The notes beneath the pieces were generated by a model, which did no database searches, was not told the DNA's origin, and saw only the letters and a list, made by a program, of their open reading frames with translations. Of a stretch of DNA of 64,000 nt, positions 8,596 to 17,290 are shown piece by piece; the first letter of the stretch is position 1, and the number at the start of each line of letters is the position of its first letter. Source of the DNA: Pelagimonas phthalicica (GTDB taxonomy: Bacteria; Pseudomonadota; Alphaproteobacteria; Rhodobacterales; Rhodobacteraceae); contig NZ_SOAP01000002.1 of the NCBI RefSeq assembly GCF_004364805.1, forward strand, positions 1,302,001-1,366,000, in the 5' to 3' direction. Both the position numbers and the translations under genes were made by a program.

Positions 8596-9770
8596 TTAAA
8601 GGCCTCACATTTGCTTTCGGGGCGGTCCAGCCCCAGGCTGTCCAACTCGTTGAATTGATGCAGGAACCCCTCTAGCGGGGCTTGTGCCACCAGCGCGCGG
8701 GGATGGGCGATGGCGATGGGTTGGCGCAACTGGCCATTCCAATCGCGATAGGTCAAAGGGCGGCCTTTGAACCCGGCCAGCTCGAATTTCTCAGACAGGA
8801 TATAGTCGCGCAAGGTCGGCAGGTCGCTGGCATTGGTGCGGGTCATCGCCTCACCCATTGTGCGCACTGCAGCCCAAGCCGCGTAATCCTGCGCTGTCAT
8901 TGAGCGGCCATGCGCCTCTTCGAATCGCGAATGCAGCTGCGCTGCGCCCCATTGTTCGATCACCGGCGACCAATTGACGGCGCTCAGCCCTTCGGAGCCG
9001 ATGACTGGGCGCGCCTCCCAAGTATTGTAAAGAACATAGCGGCCAAAATCATGCACCTCATCTGCAATGATCAGTGCGTCGTAATCACCAAAATCTTGCG
9101 TAAACAGCGGCACTTCCTGCGCAGCGTTGCGGCGCATATCGGCGTCAAACACCCATTCCTTTTCTGCGCCGAGCTTGAGCCCGAACTTGTTCAAAGAGCG
9201 GCGCATCGCCTCGGCATAGCTCAGATCAACAGCATGGGTGCCGGTGATCATCACCAGGTCGGACCAGCGTTTCTTAACCAATACTTGCACCAAGGCATCG
9301 GTGCGCATCGCATCTGACGCCGCCGTATGAAGCAAGTTCACGCGGCAGGACTCGCTGCGCAAAGACAAGTCACCCGCCGCAGTGTTGAAAATCAGCGCAT
9401 CCTGCGCTTCGGGCATATCTGCGACGTCCAGCAAAGCTGCGGCATCCGCGTCCAAAACCAGAAACGGCGTCTTTTCCAGCAGGCCACGCGCCGCTGCCGC
9501 CGGATCATCACCCAGCGAAACAACCTCGGTGATCATCTCATAGCTTTGGCCAAGAAACTTGCCGGTTGTCAGGTTGTCATCCAGCGCGGTCTGCGCCCCG
9601 GCCAGTCCATTATCTTTGGGTAACGGATCTAGGTTCGACAAGGTCGGCGGGCGCTCTTGTTCGATCTGCAAATAGCCAATGGTCAGCGCGGTATCAGCCA
9701 AAGCAGCGCTGGATAGCGCAAGGGCTGAGGCGGTGAGCATCGCCAGAAATTTTGGTCGTAAACGGGTCAT
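8592..9770 (-). CDS. lutA: Periplasmic binding protein of the PQQ-alcohol dehydrogenase-associated ABC system (LutA-like)
   Basis: 392 residues, signal peptide ending ALA, with the type I periplasmic binding fold of branched-chain amino acid receptors (alternating beta-alpha units, for example WSDLVMITGTHAVDLSYAEAMRR). It is the first gene of the operon running 9770 to 5550. The family is defined by association with PQQ alcohol dehydrogenases; the Methylobacterium homologue LutA belongs to the lanthanide transport set. The cargo here is inferred. The promoter region is shared with the divergent cytochrome gene at 9943. Confidence 0.82.
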   Translation of the reverse strand: MTRLRPKFLAMLTASALALSSAALADTALTIGYLQIEQERPPTLSNLDPLPKDNGLAGAQTALDDNLTTGKFLGQSYEMITEVVSLGDDPAAAARGLLEKTPFLVLDADAAALLDVADMPEAQDALIFNTAAGDLSLRSESCRVNLLHTAASDAMRTDALVQVLVKKRWSDLVMITGTHAVDLSYAEAMRRSLNKFGLKLGAEKEWVFDADMRRNAAQEVPLFTQDFGDYDALIIADEVHDFGRYVLYNTWEARPVIGSEGLSAVNWSPVIEQWGAAQLHSRFEEAHGRSMTAQDYAAWAAVRTMGEAMTRTNASDLPTLRDYILSEKFELAGFKGRPLTYRDWNGQLRQPIAIAHPRALVAQAPLEGFLHQFNELDSLGLDRPESKCEAFK

Positions 9771-9805
9771 GCGGGAAGGTTAGCCAGCCAATCCGCGTGG
9801 CCCCA

Positions 9806-9816
9806 TAGGACCATAG
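9806..9816 (-). promoter_or_regulatory. Third copy (9 of 11) of the island motif
   Basis: On the minus strand CTATGGTCCTA matches CAATGGTCGTA at nine of eleven positions. It lies 36-46 bases before the LutA-like gene start, in the divergent region shared with the PedF-type cytochrome gene. It supports one regulator for the island, but the match is imperfect. Confidence 0.35.
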
Positions 9817-9942
9817 TCGCAAAAGCCTCGCAAACACGGGTTTTAGACCCATCTTTGCCCCCAACCAAAGTCCAATACCGCCGCGCGGCCTGCTTGCTTA
9901 GGGATAAGGCAACTGCACTTTGCATGTATGGGAGGACTTGCC

Positions 9943-10641
9943 ATGCCACACCTTAATTTGACCCGCGCCCTGACTGCCGGCGTATTGACTTTGGTCGCCT
10001 CACAGGCGCTGGCCCACGGCGACGTGGCCCCGCAAGCGGTGGACACAACTGGCCTGCCAGCAATCGAAGGCGACTGGTTGACTGAAAACCCCTATCGCGC
10101 CGAAAAGGTTGGCGAAGAAACATGGCAGCGCGCCATTGAAATCGGGGCATCGGGCTACAACCAGAACTGCGCACGGTGTCACGGGCTTGAGGTTGTCTCG
10201 GGTGGTCTTGCCCCTGATCTGCGCTTTCTCGAAGCTGAGGAATATGGCGACGAGTGGTATGTAGAACGCTTCCGCGAGGGTTACACCCAAAACGGGATCA
10301 CCAAAATGCCCGCCTTTGGTGAGTTGCTGGGCCAAGAAGCCGCCTGGGCCATCCGCACCTATATCGAAGCCCGCCCAGACGAGGGTGCGCTGGATGATTT
10401 CGCAGAAGAGCTCAAGGCGATGCGTGACCAGATGGAAGGGTATATCGCCGATGCCAGCGGCGCGGATACCGAGGCGCTCAAAACCCGTCTGACCGAGATC
10501 TCCGCCCAGATCGAGACGGCTTCGGGCGCACCGGTGGCTGACAGCGTTGCCTATCGCGCTGCCAATCTCATTGACGGCTCTGCCGAAGCCTTCAAGTCTG
10601 CCTCGGAAGTCTTGACCATCGGTCTTTCCGCCGCGCACTAA
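9943..10641 (+). CDS. Cytochrome c-550, PedF type
   Basis: 232-residue periplasmic cytochrome with a signal peptide ending ALA, one haem motif CARCH (Cys76, Cys79, His80) and a probable Met ligand in ITKMPAFGE. The N-terminal part (HGDVAPQAVDTTGLP, YNQNCARCHGLEVVSGG) matches the c-550 family that accepts electrons from PQQ ethanol dehydrogenases (PedF). A C-terminal extension of about 80 residues is alpha-helical and Glu/Asp rich. It is a strong candidate for the physiological electron acceptor of XoxF. GGGAGGAC lies before the ATG. Confidence 0.85.
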   Translation: MPHLNLTRALTAGVLTLVASQALAHGDVAPQAVDTTGLPAIEGDWLTENPYRAEKVGEETWQRAIEIGASGYNQNCARCHGLEVVSGGLAPDLRFLEAEEYGDEWYVERFREGYTQNGITKMPAFGELLGQEAAWAIRTYIEARPDEGALDDFAEELKAMRDQMEGYIADASGADTEALKTRLTEISAQIETASGAPVADSVAYRAANLIDGSAEAFKSASEVLTIGLSAAH

Positions 10642-10666
10642 TTGGCGGGGTTTTGAACACTTCAGA

Positions 10667-10692
10667 GGCGTGTCGATTCCCATCGGCACGCC
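10667..10692 (+). terminator. Hairpin between cytochrome c-550 and xoxJ genes
   Basis: An eleven-pair stem including one G-U pair (GGCGTGTCGAT with ATCGGCACGCC) closes a TCCC loop. TTGCTGCTTTC follows, so the U content is low. It may be a partial terminator that makes the cytochrome transcript more abundant than xoxJ, or an RNA stability element. Confidence 0.45.
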
Positions 10693-10721
10693 TTGCTGCT
10701 TTCAAACGAGGGAGAGAGTTG

Positions 10722-11621
10722 ATGAGATTTCGCACAGTGTTTGCCGCAGGATGCATGGCGCTTGGGCTGGCCTTGCCCGCCTATGCCACCGATCCCTGCG
10801 CCGATTACGTCCCTCAGCCCAAGCCGCAGAATGTCGGACGTGATATCGTCGGCAAAGAGCTCGACCAGATCATCGAGCAAGGTCACATGCTGTTCGCGGT
10901 TTACGAAGATTATCCGCCCTATTCTTGGGAAGAGGCCGGTCAACCGCGCGGCGTTGATATCGAAATCGCCCGGATTATCGCCGAAGATCTTGGGGTCGAT
11001 GCGCGCTTCAACTTTGTTGCCGCAGGCGAAAACCTGGATGCGGACCTGCGATTCAACATCTGGAAAGGTGCCTTGATCGGGGGCCGTATTGCCAATGTGA
11101 TGATGCGCATTCCCTATGACAGCGCCTTTAAATGCCGGGTCGAACAGGTGGTGTTTACCGGTCAATATGCCGGGGAAAGCATCGCCATCGCCTATGACAA
11201 GGCCAGCTATCCCGAAGACAAACCCGTCCCGGCTTATTTCCGGTTCGACACGGTCGGGGTCGAAAACGATTCCATCGCTGACTTTTACCTCTCGGGCCTG
11301 GCGCGAGGGCAATTGTTGAACAATATCCGTCGCTTTACCTCGACCGAAGCGGCGATGGAGGCCTTGAATGCGGGCGAGATCAAAGCGGTTATGGGCCCGC
11401 TCGGGGCGCTGGAACATGGGCTGTCTGACAGTTCTGACGTGCATCAACCGCCCTTGCCAGGCTTTGCCGTGGGTGAATGGACCTTGGGCGTGGCGGTGAA
11501 TTTCCGTTATCGCCCATTGGCCTATGCAGTGGATGACGCCATCAACTACGCCCTGCAAGACGGGCGCATCGCAGCCATCTACAAGGAATACGGCCTGACC
11601 CATCAGGCACCGGAACGATAG
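10722..11621 (+). CDS. xoxJ: XoxJ/MxaJ-type periplasmic solute-binding-like protein
   Basis: 299 residues, signal peptide ending AYA, extracellular solute-binding fold of family 3 (FAVYEDYPPYSWEEAGQPRG, then IEIARIIAEDLG). The cysteine pair (DPCADY and FKCRVEQ) and the Lys/Pro-rich segment after the signal are typical of quinoprotein dehydrogenase-associated proteins. XoxJ/MxaJ is required for active methanol dehydrogenase and is thought to help assemble or activate the apoenzyme rather than import a solute. Ribosome site GAGGGAGAG. It converges on apbE with a three-base gap. Confidence 0.85.
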   Translation: MRFRTVFAAGCMALGLALPAYATDPCADYVPQPKPQNVGRDIVGKELDQIIEQGHMLFAVYEDYPPYSWEEAGQPRGVDIEIARIIAEDLGVDARFNFVAAGENLDADLRFNIWKGALIGGRIANVMMRIPYDSAFKCRVEQVVFTGQYAGESIAIAYDKASYPEDKPVPAYFRFDTVGVENDSIADFYLSGLARGQLLNNIRRFTSTEAAMEALNAGEIKAVMGPLGALEHGLSDSSDVHQPPLPGFAVGEWTLGVAVNFRYRPLAYAVDDAINYALQDGRIAAIYKEYGLTHQAPER

Positions 11622-11624
11622 GCC

Positions 11625-12509
11625 CTACGTCTGAAGGGTCGTAAGGTTGCCAGCAAAGTCGATCAGCGTGATGCGTCTGATACTTTGGTGCTGACTGACC
11701 TGCCGGATCTTGGCCAGATCGGCCAAAACCAGACCAGTTGACAGCGCATCCGCCAAAGCGGCGCTGTCCGCCTCAACCGAGACTGTCGACCAACGCGGCT
11801 TGCGATTGAGGTGCAGGATGTGCCCCGCCTCGCCCAGTGGTGTCGCCAGAGGGCTTGAGGTCGCAATGGCACTGTTGGTCAAAGTGCGTCTGGCCAGGGG
11901 GCCATATGTCGGGTCTGACACTTCCAGACGCCAAGGCCCGCCCAATCCGCGATGCTCTCCGATATTCACCAAGGCGTTTTCAAAGCCATGACGTGTCAAC
12001 AGCGCTGCAATCCGATCCGTGGCGTAGCCTTGCGCAATGCCGTTCAGGGTCAGGGCCTGCCCTTTCTCCAGCCTAATCTGCGCTTTGTGTCGCGAAACGC
12101 GATGCCACCCAATCGCCGCGCGCGCGGTTTCAACATCCCGCCCTAGGGCCAATGCCTGCCAAAGCGGCTGTACCGTCGGGTCAAACAACCCTCCGCTCAA
12201 GTGATGCGCTGTCTCGGCAATCTGCAACACCGCGTACATGTCCGAGGAGGGTCGCAGCGCTCCCGCGGTGTTCAAGCGCGACAGTTCCGAACCGGGATCA
12301 AACAGCGAAAACCGCGCCTCGGTTTCGGAAATCAACCGCTTGGCCGCATCCAAGGCTGTTTGGGTTTGCACAGGCGGGCCATGCAAGGTGATCGAAACCT
12401 CAGCCCCAAAGGCCCTGCCCTGCCAGCTGTGACGGGAGGTTTGTCCCACAACAGGGCTTGCCGCAAGACTGGCGGCAATACAGAGCAGACGGCGACGGGT
12501 CAGTGTCAT
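11625..12509 (-). CDS. apbE: FAD:protein FMN transferase ApbE
   Basis: 294 residues beginning with a Tat-like RRRLL signal and a hydrophobic stretch. It has ApbE motifs (FDPTVQPLWQALALG, LNGIAQGYATDRIA, ALVNIGEHRGLGG). ApbE attaches FMN covalently to a Ser/Thr of periplasmic FMN-binding domains using FAD and Mg2+. The ATG overlaps the stop of the NosR-like gene (ATGA), so the enzyme is made with its presumed substrate. The usual GG[DN] near the middle reads NIGEHRG here, with Glu where Asp is common; activity is probable but that position deserves a check. Confidence 0.88.
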   Translation of the reverse strand: MTLTRRRLLCIAASLAASPVVGQTSRHSWQGRAFGAEVSITLHGPPVQTQTALDAAKRLISETEARFSLFDPGSELSRLNTAGALRPSSDMYAVLQIAETAHHLSGGLFDPTVQPLWQALALGRDVETARAAIGWHRVSRHKAQIRLEKGQALTLNGIAQGYATDRIAALLTRHGFENALVNIGEHRGLGGPWRLEVSDPTYGPLARRTLTNSAIATSSPLATPLGEAGHILHLNRKPRWSTVSVEADSAALADALSTGLVLADLAKIRQVSQHQSIRRITLIDFAGNLTTLQT

Positions 12510-14587
12510 TCGGCGGGCACCTCCAACTTGCGCCCTTTGGCGGCGAGGATCAAAGGAACACATTGCGCGGCATCATCATGGATGGTCACGCAATCGAGAC
12601 AGCCAAAGCATTCGGAATATTGGACCTTTCCACTTGGTGCGATGGCTTTGTAGTTGCATTTGACTTTGCACAATTGACAGGGGCTGCCGCATTCAAGGCG
12701 GCGTTCAATCCACTTGCGTCCACGTAGAAAACCTCCAATCGCCATGACAGCGCCCAACGGACACAGGTAGCGGCAAAACCCCTTGAACAGGACCATGGAC
12801 AGGATCAAAAGGCCAACCGCGTAGGCCACGAAATACCATTCGCGCACAAAGAAGGTGGTGATTGCCGTCTTGAAGGGTTCAACCTCAATCGCCGTATCAA
12901 TCGCGGCGGGATTGGTGAAAAGAAGCCCGACAAACCCTGCCAGAACCACGTATTTCAGCCCCTTCAAACGGGTATCCCAAACCCGGTTCGGCTCGATCTG
13001 CGGCAGGCGCAACAGGCGGCCCAGATGGTGGGCAAATTCCTGCAACGCACCAAAGGGGCACAACCAGCCGCAAAACAGCGCGCGCCCCCAGATGACAAAA
13101 CCAAGGATCGTGACCGCCCAGATCAAAAGTGAGAATGGATCATACAGCAGGAATTCAAAGCTGCCGCCATCAAGTGCTGTGCGCGCCACCGCAATCGGTG
13201 TCGCAATCGACAACTGCCCCTGCCCCCACCAGCCGATGAAACCGGTCACAAACCCCAATGTGACAAGGCGCACAGGCGTGAACGCGGACAGCCCCGCCAG
13301 CCGGTTCATGCCAAAGCTCAGCGCCGCCAAAAGCCCGGTCAAGAACACCGCCAAAATGATAAGATCCGTCAGCCGCGCCCGCAATGCATCCAGCCAAGGC
13401 GGCGCGGGTTTGGCGATTTCAGGACGGGCGTAAAACCGATCCGGCGTCACATGCGGCACATCAATGACGACCGTCCCCACCTCAGGCTGAAAGAACCCGT
13501 GTTCGCGCAAGGCGCTGATTTCCAGCACCCATTCCGTTGTCGGATCAAAGCCAAGACGGCGATCCGTGCGTAGGATCAGCGCCGCTCCATCCTGCAATGC
13601 GTCGGGTAGATCGGGGTGCAGCTCGATATAGATGTCGCTGTCGCGAAAGGCGATGGGAAACCCACCTTGGCGCGCGCTGATCAGGTCCGGGGCGGTGTTG
13701 CGCACGAACTCTTCGGTGATCAACCCATGCCGCGCCGTTTCGATCACAAGGACAGGTTCATCCGTGTCCGATATCTGCATGAAATTCTGCAATTCTTCAA
13801 GGCTGCTTTTGCCCAAAACCGCCTGCGCGACCGAGGGCGCGCCGATATCCACGACCCACAGGTCTAGATAAGGTGCCTCCGGGTCGTCCCTGGCCTCGGG
13901 ATCATCATCAGCCCAGAGCGTATCGGCAAAAAGCGCATCAACTTCGGCATTCGAGACGGTTTTGCGCGTGACGATACCCTGCGCCACCAGATCATCCCAT
14001 GTCAGATCTTCGCGATAATCCATCTTGGGAAAGGCCGGCGGGCCGGTGGCGATGCCGCTCATCTTTTCGCGTGCCACCTGCAAGGCCGCTGCCAGAATGC
14101 TTTCATGCGCGATCCGGACCGAGGCCGTGCCTTTGGTGACACCATCCAGATAAACCAGCGCAGACCCTTCGCTGCCCGCGCCATAGGGCGTGCCGACAAC
14201 GAGGCTGTCAGATATGGAATGGCCCCGATATTGCTTGAAAAAATCGTAAAACAGCTTTTCCGGCAGGCCCGAGACAAAGATCGGCTCATTATGAGAGATC
14301 AGTTGAACATCCAGGAACCGCCCATCCAGATCCAGAACCACAAGCATATTGATGGAGGCACCCGAAAACCCCGGCAGCGGGGCCATCGGCTCGGTCTCAA
14401 AGACATAGCCCGCTTCGGCCCCGCCAGAGTTGAGCAATTGCCAGACTCCCTTGTCATTCAACTGCTCGCCAAGGCTCATCGGGGGCACGATATAGGGCGC
14501 GATCTTGTCGCGTGGCAACGGGTCGGCCAGCGCAGGCACGGCCATCAGCGTGATCAGCACGGTAAGCAAACGAAAGAGCGTCAACAT
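12506..14587 (-). CDS. NosR/NirI-family flavin and iron-sulfur membrane protein
   Basis: 693 residues in the NosR layout: signal peptide (ending ALA), a periplasmic FMN-binding domain, several membrane helices, two polyferredoxin-like CX3CP loops (Cys506/Cys510 in FCGWLCPFG, Cys605/Cys609 in FCRYLCPLG) and a C-terminal ferredoxin-like part (CGSPCQLCKVKC, CFGCLDC). The flavinylation site is probably in DGVTKGTAS, a variant of the usual [ST]GA[ST]. NosR supplies electrons to nitrous oxide reductase, but no nos gene is here; next to XoxF it more likely moves electrons between quinol and periplasmic partners. The start is set by the signal peptide; an upstream in-frame extension of 30 codons is not signal-like. 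Confidence 0.88.
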   Translation of the reverse strand: MLTLFRLLTVLITLMAVPALADPLPRDKIAPYIVPPMSLGEQLNDKGVWQLLNSGGAEAGYVFETEPMAPLPGFSGASINMLVVLDLDGRFLDVQLISHNEPIFVSGLPEKLFYDFFKQYRGHSISDSLVVGTPYGAGSEGSALVYLDGVTKGTASVRIAHESILAAALQVAREKMSGIATGPPAFPKMDYREDLTWDDLVAQGIVTRKTVSNAEVDALFADTLWADDDPEARDDPEAPYLDLWVVDIGAPSVAQAVLGKSSLEELQNFMQISDTDEPVLVIETARHGLITEEFVRNTAPDLISARQGGFPIAFRDSDIYIELHPDLPDALQDGAALILRTDRRLGFDPTTEWVLEISALREHGFFQPEVGTVVIDVPHVTPDRFYARPEIAKPAPPWLDALRARLTDLIILAVFLTGLLAALSFGMNRLAGLSAFTPVRLVTLGFVTGFIGWWGQGQLSIATPIAVARTALDGGSFEFLLYDPFSLLIWAVTILGFVIWGRALFCGWLCPFGALQEFAHHLGRLLRLPQIEPNRVWDTRLKGLKYVVLAGFVGLLFTNPAAIDTAIEVEPFKTAITTFFVREWYFVAYAVGLLILSMVLFKGFCRYLCPLGAVMAIGGFLRGRKWIERRLECGSPCQLCKVKCNYKAIAPSGKVQYSECFGCLDCVTIHDDAAQCVPLILAAKGRKLEVPAE

Positions 14588-14692
14588 GGCGCAAAGCCTA
14601 TGCCGGTCATGGCAGCGCGCCCTATTCGACCAAGGTCTAGGGTGGCGCGATTGCTTTTGGCAAGCGTGCCCCGTCATGGCAATGTGCCTGCC

Positions 14693-15466
14693 ATGACCAA
14701 GACCGTGACAGATACAAAACCTGTGGTGATCTCTTTGATTGCCCTGATTGTTTTGTGGGCGGCAGCAGCTTGGATGGGCGATGATCCTTCGGTTCTGCCT
14801 GCGCCGGGCGAGGTTTGGCGCATCGCCAAGGCTGAAACCCTGTCAGGAGAGCTGCCGCATCACTTTCTGGCCACTCTGCGCCGGGTGGTCTTTGCCTTTG
14901 CGCTGGCCATGGGGTTGGGCTGTGCAATTGGTGGGATCATGGGCCTGTCGCCCCGCCTCAACAGGTGGTTTTCCTCCTGGCTTGTGGTGCTCTTGAACAT
15001 CCCGGCCCTGGTGGTGATCGTGCTGTGCTATCTCTGGATCGGGTTGAATGAAACGGCCGCGATCACCGCCGTTGCCCTGAACAAAACCGCGATGGTGGCG
15101 GTTTCCGTGCGCGAGGGGGTGCAGGCGCTCGACCCCAAGCTGCGCGATATGTCCCGCGTCTTTGGCATGCAGCGCAGCGCCGTGTTACGCCATGTTGTCC
15201 TGCCCCAACTCTGGCCCTATCTGGCAGGTGCGATGCGCAACGGCGTGGCGATCATTTGGAAAATCGTGTTGGTGGTTGAATTCCTCGGGCGCAGCAACGG
15301 TATCGGCTTTCAGATCCATCTGTATTTTCAACTGTTTGAAACCGGATATGTGCTGGCCTATGCGCTGAGTTTTGTCGCCTTTATGCTGCTCGTCGAATTT
15401 GCGCTGATCGGGGCGATGGAACGGCGCGCCACAGCTTGGCGGCGGCAAAGTGCCGGGGCATCCTGA
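14693..15466 (+). CDS. ABC transporter permease, NitT/TauT type
   Basis: 257 residues with about six membrane helices and the permease coupling motif region (REGVQALDPKLRDMSRVFGMQRSAVLRHVVLPQLWPYLAGAMR) of nitrate/taurine/sulfonate importers. It is the missing membrane subunit for the binding protein and ATPase at 3985-5602. The gene stands alone on the plus strand, divergent from the NosR-like gene. The ATG at 14693 fits the first helix; there is no strong ribosome site, and a longer in-frame extension would run antisense through the NosR-like gene. Confidence 0.82.
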   Translation: MTKTVTDTKPVVISLIALIVLWAAAAWMGDDPSVLPAPGEVWRIAKAETLSGELPHHFLATLRRVVFAFALAMGLGCAIGGIMGLSPRLNRWFSSWLVVLLNIPALVVIVLCYLWIGLNETAAITAVALNKTAMVAVSVREGVQALDPKLRDMSRVFGMQRSAVLRHVVLPQLWPYLAGAMRNGVAIIWKIVLVVEFLGRSNGIGFQIHLYFQLFETGYVLAYALSFVAFMLLVEFALIGAMERRATAWRRQSAGAS

Positions 15467-15468
15467 CT

Positions 15469-16182
15469 TTAAAACAGTAAGTTGCATCCCAGCATACGGT
15501 TCATCGCCTCAATTAACTGATCTACGGTTTCAGCATTCACATATTCGCCACCAGTTTGCGTGGCCAGGCATTTGGCGGTGCTGTCTGTTCGGGCATAATC
15601 ACCGTCGCTCTCTCCCGGCCAGTGGAAATGCTCACCGCGCACTTTGTACCCGATGACATGGACGGTCGTTTCAATCCCTTCGGCATAAAGGTGGTTCGCC
15701 AATGCGCAGGGCGCACCGCCGCAGGTTTCCTTGCCATCTGTGATCAAAACGATGGTTCCGGGTTTGACGCGGTAATCCAGGACATCAGCGGCCATGCTCA
15801 CCGCTTCTGTCAGGGCAGTGTTGCCCTCGGGCTCAAGCGCGTTGATCGCGTCGACAACCGATTGTGCAGCATCAGGGCGCGGGCCAAAGCGCAAATCCAC
15901 CCCCGCGCAGGCCTGAGGCGCGCTGGCCAGTTTCGGCCCATAGACAATCAAACCAATGCGGCGATTGGGGGCAATTTTCGGCATGACATCTCGCAGGGCG
16001 CGCTGCGCCTCGAAAATGCGGGGTTCATCGATCATGTTGAACCCCATTTCCGCCATGGACCCGGAGCCATCAAAGACGATCATCGCATCATCCGTGCAAG
16101 CCGCATGGACGGCGGCACTCAGCGAGAGTGTCGAGGCAAAAGACGCCCATCCCAGGCGGCAAAGAGAGAGCACAGAGGTCAT
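15469..16182 (-). CDS. Exported VWA-domain protein
   Basis: 237 residues. A hydrophobic signal (ending VHA) is followed by a von Willebrand factor A domain with a MIDAS metal site: DGSGSM, then a conserved Thr (EGNTALTEAV) and ITDGKETCGG. Cysteines in pairs suggest disulfides in the periplasm. VWA proteins such as MxaC and MxaL take part in metal insertion into methanol dehydrogenase, so a maturation role for XoxF is possible but inferred from position only. A start 11 codons upstream (16215) is also open; the chosen ATG gives a more usual signal peptide. Confidence 0.75.
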   Translation of the reverse strand: MTSVLSLCRLGWASFASTLSLSAAVHAACTDDAMIVFDGSGSMAEMGFNMIDEPRIFEAQRALRDVMPKIAPNRRIGLIVYGPKLASAPQACAGVDLRFGPRPDAAQSVVDAINALEPEGNTALTEAVSMAADVLDYRVKPGTIVLITDGKETCGGAPCALANHLYAEGIETTVHVIGYKVRGEHFHWPGESDGDYARTDSTAKCLATQTGGEYVNAETVDQLIEAMNRMLGCNLLF

Positions 16183-16257
16183 GGCAGCATGTTCGCAACG
16201 TTTCCTAACGCTCATGCTAAGGCATAAAGCGCGAAAATGCGACCAAAGCCTTAAGGG

Positions 16258-17187
16258 CTATTGGAGGTCAGGATCGCTCCATCGCGTGGTGATGCGCCGA
16301 ATGATGTCGATAAAGGCGGCTTCGGACTCGGTTGCTTTGTGCCCGTGACGGGTAAGAAACCCAATCGGGCGCAGGACCGCCGGGTCACTGACCGCCGCAA
16401 AACCAACGCGCGGATCGCGCAAGGACCGCACCGCAGACCGTGGCAACAACGCCAAACCAACATTCTCTGCAACAAGCTCCAGCGCCGTGGTTGAGCGGCG
16501 AAATTCGACGCTCCAGTTCAACGGCAATCTGGCGCGCGCCATGGCTTCGTCAATCAACAATCGGTTTCCAGTGCCGCGGGCAGGCACGATAAGATCGACC
16601 TGATCAAGATCCGACCAGGTCAGATCAGGCTTTGCGGCTATGGGATGCCCTTGAGGGTAAGCCAGCACAATTTGGTCATCGAACAAAGGATCAAATCGCG
16701 TGTTCGGCTCCAACTCCGGAATGGAACAAATGCCAAAATCCGCATCCCCCTTTGCCACCGCCTCTGCGACCTTGTTGGCGGTGTAGTCGAGGAAACGAAA
16801 CCGCGCCGCATATCCGTTGGCACGAAAGCTGCGCACCGCTTCGGGGATCAACTGCGCCACCACGGTCGGGATCACCGCGACCGTCACCAAAGCGTTGCGC
16901 TGATGGGCAAAGGCGACGCTTTCATCGCGCATGGCAATGGCCGTTTCACGCGCATCGCTCAAAATCGCCTCGGCCCGCGCTTGAAGCCGTTTGGCCGCTA
17001 GCGTTGGTTTCACATCGCGGGTCGTGCGCTCAAACAGGATAGAATCCAGTGATGTTTCAAGCTTTTGAACCCGGCGTGTGATGGCAGATTGCGACAGGTT
17101 CAACCGATCCGCCGCAAGGTGAAAAGACCCGGTTTCCTTGACCGCCAAAAAGGCTTCGAGATCACTGAAATCAAAACTAATGCGCAT
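16258..17187 (-). CDS. LysR-family regulator, likely of the tricarballylate genes
   Basis: 309 residues with an N-terminal helix-turn-helix (SFHLAADRLNLSQSAITRRVQKLE) and a C-terminal LysR effector domain. It is divergent from tcuA with a 103-base gap, the standard arrangement for a LysR protein controlling its neighbour, so a TcuR-like activator responding to tricarballylate or a related acid is likely. The gap holds ATTAAT and ATTAGTCA blocks that could be half-sites, but no clean T-N11-A palindrome. Confidence 0.85.
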   Translation of the reverse strand: MRISFDFSDLEAFLAVKETGSFHLAADRLNLSQSAITRRVQKLETSLDSILFERTTRDVKPTLAAKRLQARAEAILSDARETAIAMRDESVAFAHQRNALVTVAVIPTVVAQLIPEAVRSFRANGYAARFRFLDYTANKVAEAVAKGDADFGICSIPELEPNTRFDPLFDDQIVLAYPQGHPIAAKPDLTWSDLDQVDLIVPARGTGNRLLIDEAMARARLPLNWSVEFRRSTTALELVAENVGLALLPRSAVRSLRDPRVGFAAVSDPAVLRPIGFLTRHGHKATESEAAFIDIIRRITTRWSDPDLQ

Positions 17188-17290
17188 GACGCATTAATCT
17201 CACCAAAAGCATCATTAGTCAAATCAAACGGGTCTTGGCAGATTGGCCCGCAGAAGAATTCAAACGATCCAAGGCCCATGACAGAGCATC

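Noticed and set aside
12506-14587. Calling the NosR-like gene part of a nitrous oxide reduction operon
   Set aside because: No nosZ, nosDFY or nosL nearby; context is methanol oxidation.
14105-14692. N-terminal extension of the ABC permease
   Set aside because: Antisense to the NosR-like gene and not membrane-protein-like; the permease begins at 14693.
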